A stretch of 58,369 bases of DNA from Porphyromonas sp. oral taxon 278 str. W7784 (GTDB taxonomy: Bacteria > Bacteroidota > Bacteroidia > Bacteroidales > Porphyromonadaceae), in contig NZ_KI259230.1 of the NCBI RefSeq assembly GCF_000467855.2, positions 107,320 to 165,688 of the forward strand, read 5' to 3'. A program made the position numbers and the translations under genes. Shown here piece after piece: positions 38,501-45,328 of the stretch; within the stretch, counting starts at the first letter, position 1, and every line of letters begins with the position of its first letter. The notes under the pieces are model-generated. The model ran no database searches and was not told the origin of the DNA. It saw nothing but the letters and a program-made list of their open reading frames with translations.

Positions 38501-39122
38501 GATGAAGGGTAGTCGCCAAGCTAATGGCGGTACGACGATCCCTGCTTACTTCTGTCTAGACAACTTCGGTGGCGAAGTCATTGCTACCGAATCAGCGCCA
38601 CTCACGCTTGCCGTGAAGGGACAATCGACTCAGGATGTATCGAAGCTCTTCACCGACGCTGGCCTATTGAAGCAGACGACTCCCAGTCCCGAATATAGCC
38701 TCGTGCGTGATGGCGGTGATATCGTCACGGCTCGTCTGGAGGCAGGTCGCCTGGAGCTCACAGGGGCATCGGCTGGAGAGAAGCACCTGCTTCTTCGTCT
38801 TCGTCAGGGCGGTCGCTCCGAATATCTCCGTCTACCGATCGTAGTCACGGGGACAGTTACTCCTAAGCCACCCGTGGTAGATCCGAAGGAGCCGGGCGAA
38901 CATCCTAAGCAGCAGAGCGAACTGAAGGTCTATCCTAATCCCGCTACTACAGAGATCTACGTCTCTGTCAGTGGAGATCTGGAGATCTACAACCTCTCGG
39001 GCCAGCGTGTCCTACGTGTCGAAGGCTACAGAGCAGGACAAGCGCTCTCCGTCGCAGGTTTACCTAGTGGCGTCTATCTAGCACGCACTGCTCAGGGTGT
39101 GGTACGCTTCATCAAGCGTTAG
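32568..39122 (+). CDS. Giant multidomain cell-surface protein with T9SS type A sorting domain
   Basis: The 2184-residue product starts with a signal peptide (LSSLLCLLICALSLSA). Four CUB-like beta-sandwiches, each marked by FYD-(D/A)-GG and an ADG(S/A)(L/M)TV(S/T/V)F-type strand, lie near residues 35-165, 180-300, 450-580 and 745-850. The last three are each followed by a domain like the BNR-repeat neuraminidase N-terminal (BNR_assoc_N) module. About 1005-1470 reads as a right-handed beta-helix (short repeats such as RITIDGCSF, GLTIEGNTF, DVVIRSNEI). Two DUF4465-like domains (about 1580-1700 and 1790-2040) flank a PKD-like domain. Residues about 2118-2184 are a T9SS type A C-terminal sorting domain (LKVYPNPATTEIYV...SGVYLARTAQGVVRFIKR). 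It should be exported by T9SS and fixed to the cell surface. No protease or glycosidase active site is recognised; adhesion or matrix binding is a guess. Confidence 0.88.
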   Translation: MRRFLSSLLCLLICALSLSAEILMPRTNGKQQSVLVRTSETFYDAGGASAKAPTTGTTAVVFTPRYGQAIEVTFSELDLGSGVLYVYEGRQKLVEEYDDEAEETTYSKPRVKELFALRGSDLTTKTFHATTPEGALTFVFVGASPSGAGWKAEVKSVDKLATDQPVPQEPAGSVYMVVGPRDVQVGSSPIAFYDDGGPDKKISEQFEGSVTFIPERTGQRIQITFEKLDLFSTNPAKNDQLNVYNGRSEDPAQLLKRLLTDPVPVTLLSGAADGSLTVSLKSTTGVPKDGFVARVKAVDPQPMHFVSATATYPKEKEPVAAGGKGKELLAFTLKTEGVSDPLSLQSLELSSEASTVGVLKHLTLYAGTRAEPSAKIGEVEITGTTIQLQLAEAKTLSFGENSFLLTGDVSPEAKTGDKISLALKAVTLSGKKESLSLTPQGPPYLVKNTHRSHEGQQEIPVYSDWTFTPTMTYGHYSPGNTDQVTIFSPGRTGEVIQLDFHSFEVLYEKSSLGTKATFEIYEGKGRSGKLLWKLDEKTIGGTPGLIHSSSADGALTVVFNPKATTSGRQRKGWEATVRSLVPSPMKLVSTLVEQASTEVVAVGAKDLEFLDLTLETKGYLEPKKLEAVGLRLKGGASSFARVALYSLPSPKAYKDRKLLGEITSPASDEVTLTLTEPLELKEGKSYYYLTADLTETVEAGVALDLALPSLTLSGEQTAVASPDPDGSRTARRFYSMKSGEETISVSAPITFYDDGGADGKYTKGFSGTVHFVPRKGEVIRCRIHSLRLHRLDALSFYHGMKAEEDKLLQKLSGYKKVADELVSTAADGSMTVTFSSKFSDFGWEIEVRSERPVPVHVESAKAEVIPGARLTKGASDVPLLKIAVKLVGEQGSVDLERFDFAPFQSAGSESIGVLRLYKTGTSETFSTKEHYASIDPAEGTRFAGSARYSAPGTYYFFLAASVSTKAPAGGKITVSPRSITVSGEEVKLTEPPTTDYELQVGLHGDFTIGTESGAHFKTISEAIEALKTRGVDGPVRLRLSPGHYTEPLVLPAIPGLSLTNPLVIEPTTGRLGDVTLENKQYKKVPYGDDKPGYFTLDGADYVTLRALSFLTTKSEAPALLLIRNSSQRITIDGCSFTAPKTTQYNEGDLALIKTNRGEEAYPNNDHLTLTRSKLMGGYIGVHMDGLSNVALPNQQGLTIEGNTFSSQGSKGIYVRCVSDVVIRSNEIQAEGTASYDYHALDLTLGDGITAQANRIHLGAFTGTKTSVQAVYLRQTTERAQQEKKASSLINNELILIAPAQIREVYGFYFSEANMTDVYLLHNSVLISGDYAGKATAPVAVLTRGGGALSGLVVKNNLWQNATKGLIYSFAKAVTLEGHVFASNLSYTAGSAFAELGGETLDLGSWTDRGFDTSSQVAKVDFVDPARALLPQDFSVLRFAPALAEVPRDILGVARPKTEVSVGAYEEAKHGLPALVPGYPKPRSLRAGGVELEVKATDFGAFYCIARPKGEAAPSVADLKASELKLTLYPQRSEMLTLPPLKEQTAYRLYLLPQGLDGAYATGALTYDFATDGLPSEPADFEALAEGETDFTSGTYHFTGATVYSPNAPYKRTSQRAVKLSAGATVRPTNTVAPVTLSGFYLKSTAPVKLTALGGTTLELSKTLPSTEGLWRYVSLRDLGALTSLQIDPEGEASMDDFTADPLPLQLLSWSRGAKYGEEVTLVRIPEGGVWPYTFLWRDASGKQVSDKEAYTLKAERTAYVTLEVTDAWDQKLSREVLLKVTGGPSEVATFEDLALAPESAWYGRDGEDPDDFVEATFYSGTYAFSNSSAKNLRTWMGFAYSNQTKTDFSQLFPDQFNSSVGHGVADSKTYGVAYAYGKPIEVKPTNAPRVTFPGFYVTNTAWVKKVTQEGTKMGNEPDKPFHKGDYLLLVASTKDGKKSLEFPLIDYRADDAREHYVIDSWQWFDLTALGEVEEVRFSMKGSRQANGGTTIPAYFCLDNFGGEVIATESAPLTLAVKGQSTQDVSKLFTDAGLLKQTTPSPEYSLVRDGGDIVTARLEAGRLELTGASAGEKHLLLRLRQGGRSEYLRLPIVVTGTVTPKPPVVDPKEPGEHPKQQSELKVYPNPATTEIYVSVSGDLEIYNLSGQRVLRVEGYRAGQALSVAGLPSGVYLARTAQGVVRFIKR

Positions 39123-39150
39123 CACTAGGTAGCATCTCTTGATATAGCGA

Positions 39151-39193
39151 GCGAGGCTATACCCCCAGTGGGTGTAGCCTCGCTTCTTTTGTA
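39151..39193 (+). terminator. Rho-independent terminator of the T9SS protein gene
   Basis: A 14-bp stem with one mismatch-type pair (39151-39164 with 39170-39183) closes a 5-base loop and is followed by TTCTTTTG. Confidence 0.9.
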
Positions 39194-39199
39194 TGCTCC

Positions 39200-39375
39200 A
39201 AGCGCTTAGCCCTAGAGCCCTGTCTATGGAGAAGGCTCTGCGGTTAGCTTTCTCCCGTAATTGCTCCTCTCATTACCGCTAAAGACGCCCCTCACTACAG
39301 GCAATGCGCTTCGTCTTTACGGGAAGTATCCGCCTCCTTTTATGCTACTTCGCTCCTTACTATAGCTATTCCCCA
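39200..39375. repeat. Weak degenerate repeat with about 22-bp period
   Basis: The motif GC(T/C)(C/T)C(T/G)(C/T) recurs at 39263, 39287, 39308, 39332 and 39352 (steps of 24, 21, 24 and 20), and each is followed by a (C)TTA/CTAC-type phrase. A TAAAGACG/CGTCTTTA dyad spans 39279-39318. The period matches the clearer arrays at 42258 and 51885. The rest of the interval up to 39516 shows nothing assignable. Confidence 0.35.
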
Positions 39376-39516
39376 CCCAGCTGTCCTGAAGACGGGGAGA
39401 GAACAAAACGAAGGTCTCCCACCCGTATTATGATAGAAGTTGAGCGATTGCTTATTAAATCTTTTTGGTAAGTCTGTGAATTGGTGTGCTTATTTTAAGA
39501 TATATGTCCCGTTTGT

Positions 39517-39546
39517 TTTGATAAAAGGAGAATTTTACTACATTTG
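39517..39546 (+). promoter_or_regulatory. Promoter of the phosphatase-porin operon
   Basis: TTTG at 39517-39520, 18 bp, then TACATTTG at 39539-39546 matches the Bacteroidota promoter. The predicted leader to ATG 39668 is about 115 nt, which also argues against a much longer N-terminus for the phosphatase. Confidence 0.7.
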
Positions 39547-39667
39547 TCTCAGTCGAGTTAAAAGAACTGCATCTTCCGGTTTACTTCGATTGTGCTATCA
39601 CGGACAGATAGCCATGACTGATGAATTAGGTAACGTCCTCACAAAGAGGACCTATTTCTATAAGCAT

Positions 39668-40963
39668 ATGAGACAGTTTAGACACTACGTGGCGCTACTT
39701 TTGCTACTCGCGGTATCGCCATCGCTCTTGGCACAGAAGCAAAGAAGCCAAGCATTCAAGGACAAGTACACGCTCTCTGAAGCGGTCATTCTCAGCCGAC
39801 ATAATATCAGAGCGCCTCTCTCCACCAAGGGAAGTCTCCTGGAGAAAGTCACTACTCACCCTTGGTTTGAATGGACCTCCGGAGCTAGCGAACTGACCTC
39901 CCGAGGCGGAGCACTAGAGAATCAGTTCGGACTATACTTCCGCAAGTGGGCCGTCGACGCAGGCCTCTTCAAAGAAAACGCTAATCCCACGAAAGACGAA
40001 GTCAATATCTACGCCAATAGCATGCAGCGATGCATCGCCACGGCACGATATTTCACCACTGCTTTCCTCCCTGTCGCAGACATCTCTGTCAATCACCGCT
40101 TCGTGCCGAGTAAGATGGATCCTATCTTCTTCCCTCGTCTGACGAAGGTGAGCGAATCGTTCAAGAAGGAAGCGCTGAAGCAAATCGCCGCCATGGGTGG
40201 TAAGCGGGGCATCCGTGGGATCAACGAAGATCTGAAGAAAGCCTATGAGATCACCGCAGCCACACTGGATCTCAAGGACTCGCCTGCCTGTAAGTCGGGC
40301 CAACTTTGTGCCTTTGACAACTACGATACAGAGATACTTCTCGAGCGGGGTGAAGAGCCACGCATGAAGGGATCGCTAAAGGATGCGAACACCTGTTCGG
40401 ATGCTTTCATCCTCCAGTTCTATGAAGAGCCCGACGCTAAGAAGGCAGCTTTCGGGCACAATCTTACCATCGAGGACTGGACTCAGATAGCACGCATCAA
40501 GGATGTCTATGGAGATGTGCTCTTCTCTGCGCCTATTGTCGCGGTCAATGTAGCTCATCCGCTCCTGACGTACATTTACGACGAGCTGAATGCTAAGGGA
40601 CGTAAGTTCTCCTTCCTCTGCGGTCACGACTCGAATATCGCTTCGGTCACGGCGGCGCTGGGCGTAGAATCCTACGAACTACCTAATTCCATCGAGAAGA
40701 AGACTCCGATCGGCAGTAAGGTAGTCTTCGAGAAGTACGAAGGCAAGGACGGTAAGCTCTACTGCGACATCAATATCGTCTACCAGACGACTGAGCAACT
40801 TCGGGAGATCCAACAGCTCAATCTGAAGAATCCTCCGATGATCTACCCGCTCTCCTTCAAGGGACTCAAGCGCAATGCTGATGGACTCTTCCTGCTGAGT
40901 GACGTCAATACCCGTCTGATAGAAGCGATCCGTGCCTACGACAAGATCGAAGACACCTTCTAG
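39668..40963 (+). CDS. Secreted histidine acid phosphatase (MINPP/phytase/glucose-1-phosphatase group)
   Basis: The frame is open further upstream, but ATG 39668 gives a clean signal peptide (RHYVALLLLLAVSPSLLAQ) and lies downstream of the promoter, so it is preferred. The mature part has the phosphohistidine motif as SRHNIRAPL (R44, H45, R48). This is the RHxxRxP pattern with Asn in place of the more usual Gly after His. The second-half CGHDSN motif (H320, D321) provides the proton donor. At 431 residues it fits the branch-2 histidine phosphatases, which release phosphate from phytate, inositol phosphates or sugar phosphates in the periplasm or outside the cell. The porin gene follows 40 bp later, suggesting a phosphate- or organophosphate-scavenging pair. 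Confidence 0.87.
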   Translation: MRQFRHYVALLLLLAVSPSLLAQKQRSQAFKDKYTLSEAVILSRHNIRAPLSTKGSLLEKVTTHPWFEWTSGASELTSRGGALENQFGLYFRKWAVDAGLFKENANPTKDEVNIYANSMQRCIATARYFTTAFLPVADISVNHRFVPSKMDPIFFPRLTKVSESFKKEALKQIAAMGGKRGIRGINEDLKKAYEITAATLDLKDSPACKSGQLCAFDNYDTEILLERGEEPRMKGSLKDANTCSDAFILQFYEEPDAKKAAFGHNLTIEDWTQIARIKDVYGDVLFSAPIVAVNVAHPLLTYIYDELNAKGRKFSFLCGHDSNIASVTAALGVESYELPNSIEKKTPIGSKVVFEKYEGKDGKLYCDINIVYQTTEQLREIQQLNLKNPPMIYPLSFKGLKRNADGLFLLSDVNTRLIEAIRAYDKIEDTF

Positions 40964-41003
40964 TCACCAATCACTTTCCCCACCCCCAAGAAGTACATGT
41001 ATT

Positions 41004-42179
41004 ATGAATATCAGACATAGTCTTCTCCTTGCAGTCACTTCGCTCGGTGCGATGACTGCCATCCAGGCGCAGGAAAAGCTGGATATCAAGCTCACGGGTC
41101 GTGCACTCTTCGACCTAGCTACCTATTCGCAGAACGACGCCGCCAAGACACAGGACGGCGAGATGATCGGTGGTGCCGGCATCCGTGATATGCGTATCGG
41201 CTTCAAGGTCAATTACGGGCCGAGCTGGTTCTTCCGTGGCGACGTCACGTTTGCTAATAATAAGGTCTCGCTCAAGGATATCTACGTCCAGTACAATTTC
41301 AGTAAGGACAACTTCCTTCGTGCTGGTCACTACACCGTTCCCTTTGGATTGTCGTCGGCTTACGGGTCTGCGAAGAAGGAATACCTCGAAGAGCCCGAGG
41401 GGAATGTCTATCAGCCCGGCCGTCGCATAGGGCTGATGCACACGATCTCCAATCACCATCTCTGGTGGCAATACGGGATCTTCGCCGACAATTCTGCTCT
41501 GACGACGAGCACGGATAAGTCCGGTCCGCAGGGCTTCACCGTGGCGGGGCGTCTGATCTGGCGTCCAGTGATGGGCGAAGGTGCAGGCTTCCACGTCGGG
41601 CTCAGCGGGATGCACGTCAAGGCCGAATCGGATCTGAAGAAGGGATCACACATCGCTTACGCGTCGAAGTACCTGACGGCCGTCGACAGGCGCAATGCTA
41701 TTGCGGTCGATCTGACGGATGCTCGCTGGGAAAACAAGTTCACGGCGGAGTTCCAAGGTATTTATCGCAACTTCCAGCTCAGTAGTCAGTACTATTGGTC
41801 GCACGTCAATCGCCTCGGCGGCAATGCTTACGACACCAAGGGATTCTACGTCTCGGCACGTGGTGTCATCGTCAATCCCGTCGACTACAAGTACAACTAC
41901 GTGACCTCGGGTGTTGATTCTCCGGGCTCGAATAACCTCGAACTGATGCTCGGCTACGGCTTCCTCGACCTCGGGGATACGCATGCGCTGGCCCATTCGA
42001 ATATCCCGGGCATGGCGGGCGCCGGCAAGATGACCGACTACAGTGCTGGACTTTCGTACTTCTTCAATAAGTACGTCACCGTGCGTCTCAATTACCACCA
42101 CATGGATGTCAAGCAGTGGAGCCAGACCGAGACGAAGAAGGTCGACGCACTTCAGTTCCGAGTGCAGTACATCTTCTAG
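41004..42179 (+). CDS. OprO/OprP-family outer membrane porin (phosphate-selective porin type)
   Basis: ATG 41004 gives a signal peptide (HSLLLAVTSLGAMTAIQAQ) and a 391-residue product; an upstream in-frame ATG lies inside the phosphatase gene. The protein has alternating beta-strands, with GGAGIRDMRIGFKVNYG, the KDIYVQYNFSKDNFLRAGHYTVPFGL segment typical of the OprO/P porin family near residues 90-115, and a closing strand VDALQFRVQYIF with terminal Phe. Such porins form trimers that pass phosphate or polyphosphate; some Bacteroidota members have other substrates. Cotranscription with the phosphatase supports a phosphate role. It is followed by a 625-bp non-coding interval that contains a tandem array. 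Confidence 0.86.
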   Translation: MNIRHSLLLAVTSLGAMTAIQAQEKLDIKLTGRALFDLATYSQNDAAKTQDGEMIGGAGIRDMRIGFKVNYGPSWFFRGDVTFANNKVSLKDIYVQYNFSKDNFLRAGHYTVPFGLSSAYGSAKKEYLEEPEGNVYQPGRRIGLMHTISNHHLWWQYGIFADNSALTTSTDKSGPQGFTVAGRLIWRPVMGEGAGFHVGLSGMHVKAESDLKKGSHIAYASKYLTAVDRRNAIAVDLTDARWENKFTAEFQGIYRNFQLSSQYYWSHVNRLGGNAYDTKGFYVSARGVIVNPVDYKYNYVTSGVDSPGSNNLELMLGYGFLDLGDTHALAHSNIPGMAGAGKMTDYSAGLSYFFNKYVTVRLNYHHMDVKQWSQTETKKVDALQFRVQYIF

Positions 42180-42257
42180 TAAGGTCGGATCGGAATCATC
42201 CTTATTCGTGGGGCGAGGTGGCTGAAGGTAGCTGCTCCGCCCCACCTGCTTTCGGTC

Positions 42258-42697
42258 GAAGGTACTTGCCCTTTTAGGGCGAAGTCGTTACACTTTCAGG
42301 AGAAAGTACCCGTACTTCACGGGGGAAGTTCAGGTACTTCCGAGAGCATTTTCAGCGAGTTTCGGGGTAAGGTCTTATTATCTCGTAATAAAAGTATTAT
42401 CAGTTCGTGAGGAAAGTAATATAACATTCGGACGAAAGTAATATAACATTCCGAGAGAAGTAATATTACTTTTGGGGGAATGTTATATTACTTCGGAAGG
42501 GAAGTCTTATTACTTTCGATCGAAGGTAATCGAACTTCGCTTCGGAAACCAAGGAATTTGCTCTGGGAAGTTCTGATACTTTTCGCCGAAAGTCAAGGAA
42601 CTTCCCCCGTCGTCTTCAGCTTCTTCTCCTCGGAAGTGCAGGAACTTCTCCCGTCACCTTCAGCTTCTTCCCTTCGGAAGTAGAGGAGGTCGGGGGA
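42258..42697. repeat. Array of about 20 degenerate 22-bp palindromic units upstream of the RprXY-like operon
   Basis: Units of the form GAAAGTNNNNNNACTTTC plus 4-5 bases follow one another without spacers. Unit starts read at 42258, 42281, 42302, 42325, 42346, 42368, 42390, 42412, 42434, 42455, 42478, 42500, 42522, 42544, 42566, 42588, 42611, 42632, 42654 and 42676, so steps are always 21-23 bp. Units at 42412 and 42434 are almost identical. A higher-order 44-bp repeat is visible at 42588 and 42632. Most units are imperfect palindromes such as GAAGTAATATTACTTT. Cas genes are absent and there are no unique spacers, so this is not a CRISPR. The array ends 44 bp before the -7 box of the next operon. 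Confidence 0.85.
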
Positions 42698-42740
42698 CTT
42701 ACTGCGGGCAGTCAAATGTTAAAACGCAAAGAGAAATGCT

Positions 42741-42748
42741 TATCTTTG
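42741..42748 (+). promoter_or_regulatory. Putative -7 box of the RprXY-like operon (TATCTTTG)
   Basis: TATCTTTG matches TAnnTTTG and lies 57 bp before the histidine kinase start. The -33 region (around 42716-42721, TGTTAA) is only a weak match, which would fit a regulated promoter. Confidence 0.6.
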
Positions 42749-42804
42749 CGCATATTAATAGACGAGGGAGCCTTCAGAAGGCCTGCCTTCTATAAGGATT
42801 AATC

Positions 42805-44346
42805 ATGAGAAAACGAGTCATCTGGATCATCATCACGGCCTTGATCTCGGCCTATGGACTCCTCTCATGGGTGCAGTATGAGTACTACGGACGAGTGCTC
42901 TCCCTCAGAAAGGAGACCATGCGCTCGCAGATGAAGGACGCCATGAGTAGTGTAGCGCAAGAGCTCCAAGTACGCGAACTCATCCGCTACCTCAATCACG
43001 GACTCCAGCGAGAGAATGATCGCTTCGTCGATAGCGAATTCCTCCCCACCTCCGTCGCTGACTTCGACATCTGGACACGGACAAAGCTCGACACGCTGGC
43101 GGTCAAAAAGACCATCGAGAGCAATCCTATCTACTCGAAGATACCTCAGACGGGCGACGCTTGTCGCTTCGATTACCGCCCGTCGGACTGGTTGGTGCAC
43201 GCCTATTTCGCCAATCTTCACTCCCTCGATCGCCATATCCTCAAGTTCATCTACGACAGCTACGCCCGGGATAGTATCCCACAGATGGTGAACGTACGCC
43301 TACTGAAGAGCCTCATCCGTGAGAAGCTCGACAGTAAGAATCTCTGTGGTCCGTACCAGATGTCCCTCTACGACTCCGAGGGCAACCTGCTCTACGAGTT
43401 CCGACCTCCTATGACGGATCCAGGGAAAAGCTGGGAGGACAAGAATACGATCACGCAGCACCTCTTCGTCCCTACCGATGGGTCGAACGAAGATCGCCCC
43501 TACATGAAGCTCTCCATGGATATAGCTCCGACGAAAGCAGAGGTGATGCGTCTGGCTTTCCCGAGCTTAGTCTCCACGGTCATCGTGCTGATCCTCGGCT
43601 TCTCAGCCCTTGGCGTCCTGCTCAAGCATATGAGTTTCGCCTCGCAGCGTACGAGCTTCATCAACAATATGACGCACGAGCTGAAGACACCTGTCAGTAC
43701 GATCCTGCTCTCTACACGTTCGCTCGGGCAGAATCTCTCGGAGAGCGGCGGGGCGAATCCCAAAGTACAGGCGGCACTCTCGATCATCGGGCTGGAGACC
43801 CAGCGGATGAAGTTCCTCATCGACAAGGCACTTCAGTTCTCTCTGCTGGATGGTCAGTCGGGGAAGTTCCCACTGGAGCAACTCGATGTCAACGAACTTC
43901 TCCTGCCCGTAGCGGAGATCTACACCTTCCACGCCCAGCAGCGGGGAGGTGATCTTCTTCTAGATCTCGATGCGATCAATACTTGGGTGCGGGGGAATTC
44001 CATTCACCTCTCCAACGTCTTCTTCAACCTGCTGGACAATGCCGTCAAGTACAGCAAGCCTTCAGAGCCACTTCAGCTGGCGATCCGTACTAAAGACGAG
44101 GAGGGCATGATATGCATCATCGTCGAAGATAATGGTATCGGGATGGAGAAGAAAGAACTTAAGCGGGTCTTCGACCGCTTCTACCGAGTCTCGTCGGGGA
44201 ATAAATACGAGGTGAGAGGCTTTGGTCTCGGCCTGGCCTACGTCACCTCCGTCATCCGTCAGTGTGGTGGCACCATCACCGCTGAGAGTACGCTCGGCGT
44301 CGGCACCAGGATGATCATCCGCCTACCAGCTTCAGCGATGGAGTAG
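42805..44346 (+). CDS. rprX: Membrane sensor histidine kinase, RprX-like
   Basis: The 513-residue protein has a transmembrane helix at about 5-22, a periplasmic sensing region of about 225 residues, a second helix at about 248-272 (LVSTVIVLILGFSALGVLL) and a cytoplasmic kinase core. The H-box is NNMTHELKTPVSTI with phospho-acceptor H291. The N-box is NVFFNLLDNAVKYS, G1 is VEDNGIGM, the F-box is RVFDRFYRV and G2 is GFGLGLAYV, so the kinase looks intact. The response regulator gene starts 100 bp downstream and closely resembles RprY, so the pair is read as RprX-RprY. The signal sensed is unknown. The upstream 22-bp repeat array makes the promoter region unusual. Confidence 0.87.
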   Translation: MRKRVIWIIITALISAYGLLSWVQYEYYGRVLSLRKETMRSQMKDAMSSVAQELQVRELIRYLNHGLQRENDRFVDSEFLPTSVADFDIWTRTKLDTLAVKKTIESNPIYSKIPQTGDACRFDYRPSDWLVHAYFANLHSLDRHILKFIYDSYARDSIPQMVNVRLLKSLIREKLDSKNLCGPYQMSLYDSEGNLLYEFRPPMTDPGKSWEDKNTITQHLFVPTDGSNEDRPYMKLSMDIAPTKAEVMRLAFPSLVSTVIVLILGFSALGVLLKHMSFASQRTSFINNMTHELKTPVSTILLSTRSLGQNLSESGGANPKVQAALSIIGLETQRMKFLIDKALQFSLLDGQSGKFPLEQLDVNELLLPVAEIYTFHAQQRGGDLLLDLDAINTWVRGNSIHLSNVFFNLLDNAVKYSKPSEPLQLAIRTKDEEGMICIIVEDNGIGMEKKELKRVFDRFYRVSSGNKYEVRGFGLGLAYVTSVIRQCGGTITAESTLGVGTRMIIRLPASAME

Positions 44347-44423
44347 ATAGTGGAATAAGATGTAAGAACTTAGCATAGATATTAGCACAGCTTAATAAGA
44401 TATATTTCCAGCGTAATATTCAC

Positions 44424-44435
44424 TAACGAACGTTA
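44424..44435. promoter_or_regulatory. Small dyad upstream of the response regulator gene
   Basis: TAACG-AA-CGTTA is a perfect 5-bp inverted repeat 12 bp before the ATG of the response regulator. It could be an operator or may be chance; it is the only dyad noted in the 100-bp gap. Confidence 0.25.
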
Positions 44436-44446
44436 ATACTGCTACT

Positions 44447-45172
44447 ATGGACGAACCTATAAGGATCCTCCTCTGCGAGGATGAAGAGAACCTAGGGACA
44501 ATCCTTCAGGAACTCCTTCAGAGTAAGAAGTTCGCCGTCACCCTTTGTACCGATGGTGACCAAGGGTGGGAAGCCTTCAAGAGCGCCAAGTACGATCTCT
44601 GTCTCCTGGATATCATGATGCCCAAGCGAGATGGACTGACACTGGCTAAGGACATTCGTAGTCTTTCGGCCGACGTACCCATTATCTTCCTCACCGCTCT
44701 GGGTATGAGGGAGAACGTACTTGAGGGATTCCGCTCCGGCGCTGACGACTACATCACGAAGCCGTTTAGTATGGAGGAGCTCCTCCTTCGTATCGAAGCG
44801 ATCCTCAGACGCACCGTCAAGCACGATGGAGACAAGGAACCTCAGCGTGTCTATCAAATAGGACGCTACGTCTTCAATACGACGACGCAGACGCTCTCGC
44901 TTGGTGAGCAGTCCCGTCGTCTTACTACTAAGGAGTGCGAACTGCTGTCGCTCCTCTGCCTTTTCGCCAATCAGACGCTCGAGCGTGGCCATGCGCTCAA
45001 CGTCATCTGGGGAATCACAGAGCCAGCTGGCGGGCATGATAGCTCGTTCAGTCAGCGAAGTATGGATGTCTATGTGACGAAGCTCCGCCGTATGCTCGAT
45101 GCCGATGAGCGTGTCGAGATAAAGAATGTCCACGGCAAGGGCTATAAGTTGGTCGTCCCTGTCGAAGATTAG
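44447..45172 (+). CDS. rprY: OmpR-family response regulator, RprY-like
   Basis: The 241-residue regulator has a receiver domain with acidic residues near 11-13 (CEDEEN), phospho-acceptor D55 (CLLDIMMPKRDG), switch T83 (FLTAL) and K105 (DYITKPF). A winged-helix DNA-binding domain follows, with LTTKECELLSLLCLFANQ and RSMDVYVTKLRRML before IKNVHGKGYKLVVP. The overall sequence strongly recalls Bacteroides and Porphyromonas RprY, including LCEDEENLG, IMMPKRDGLTLAKDIR and GADDYITKPFSMEEL. RprY-type regulators control stress and transport genes. It is downstream of a complete kinase, 100 bp away, and is followed by a 156-bp gap before rnr. Confidence 0.9.
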   Translation: MDEPIRILLCEDEENLGTILQELLQSKKFAVTLCTDGDQGWEAFKSAKYDLCLLDIMMPKRDGLTLAKDIRSLSADVPIIFLTALGMRENVLEGFRSGADDYITKPFSMEELLLRIEAILRRTVKHDGDKEPQRVYQIGRYVFNTTTQTLSLGEQSRRLTTKECELLSLLCLFANQTLERGHALNVIWGITEPAGGHDSSFSQRSMDVYVTKLRRMLDADERVEIKNVHGKGYKLVVPVED

Positions 45173-45328
45173 CCTCGACTCCGACGACAGACTTCTCTAC
45201 TCATCAGACATCTACACATCCTCCCTTAGAGCCTATTCCCTGGCGAAGTGCCTCCACCTGAGGAGCGCACTACGCTAGAGGGATAGCTCATTTGTACCCT
45301 GTCGGGGTACGACCTTTATTACAATAGA

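Noticed and set aside
39440-39667. 76-codon N-terminal extension of the histidine acid phosphatase
   Set aside because: It would begin upstream of a good promoter and place the signal peptide internally; ATG 39668 gives a normal secreted protein.
42258-42697. CRISPR array
   Set aside because: Units are contiguous 22-bp palindromes with gradual drift, there are no unique spacers between identical repeats, and no cas genes are present.
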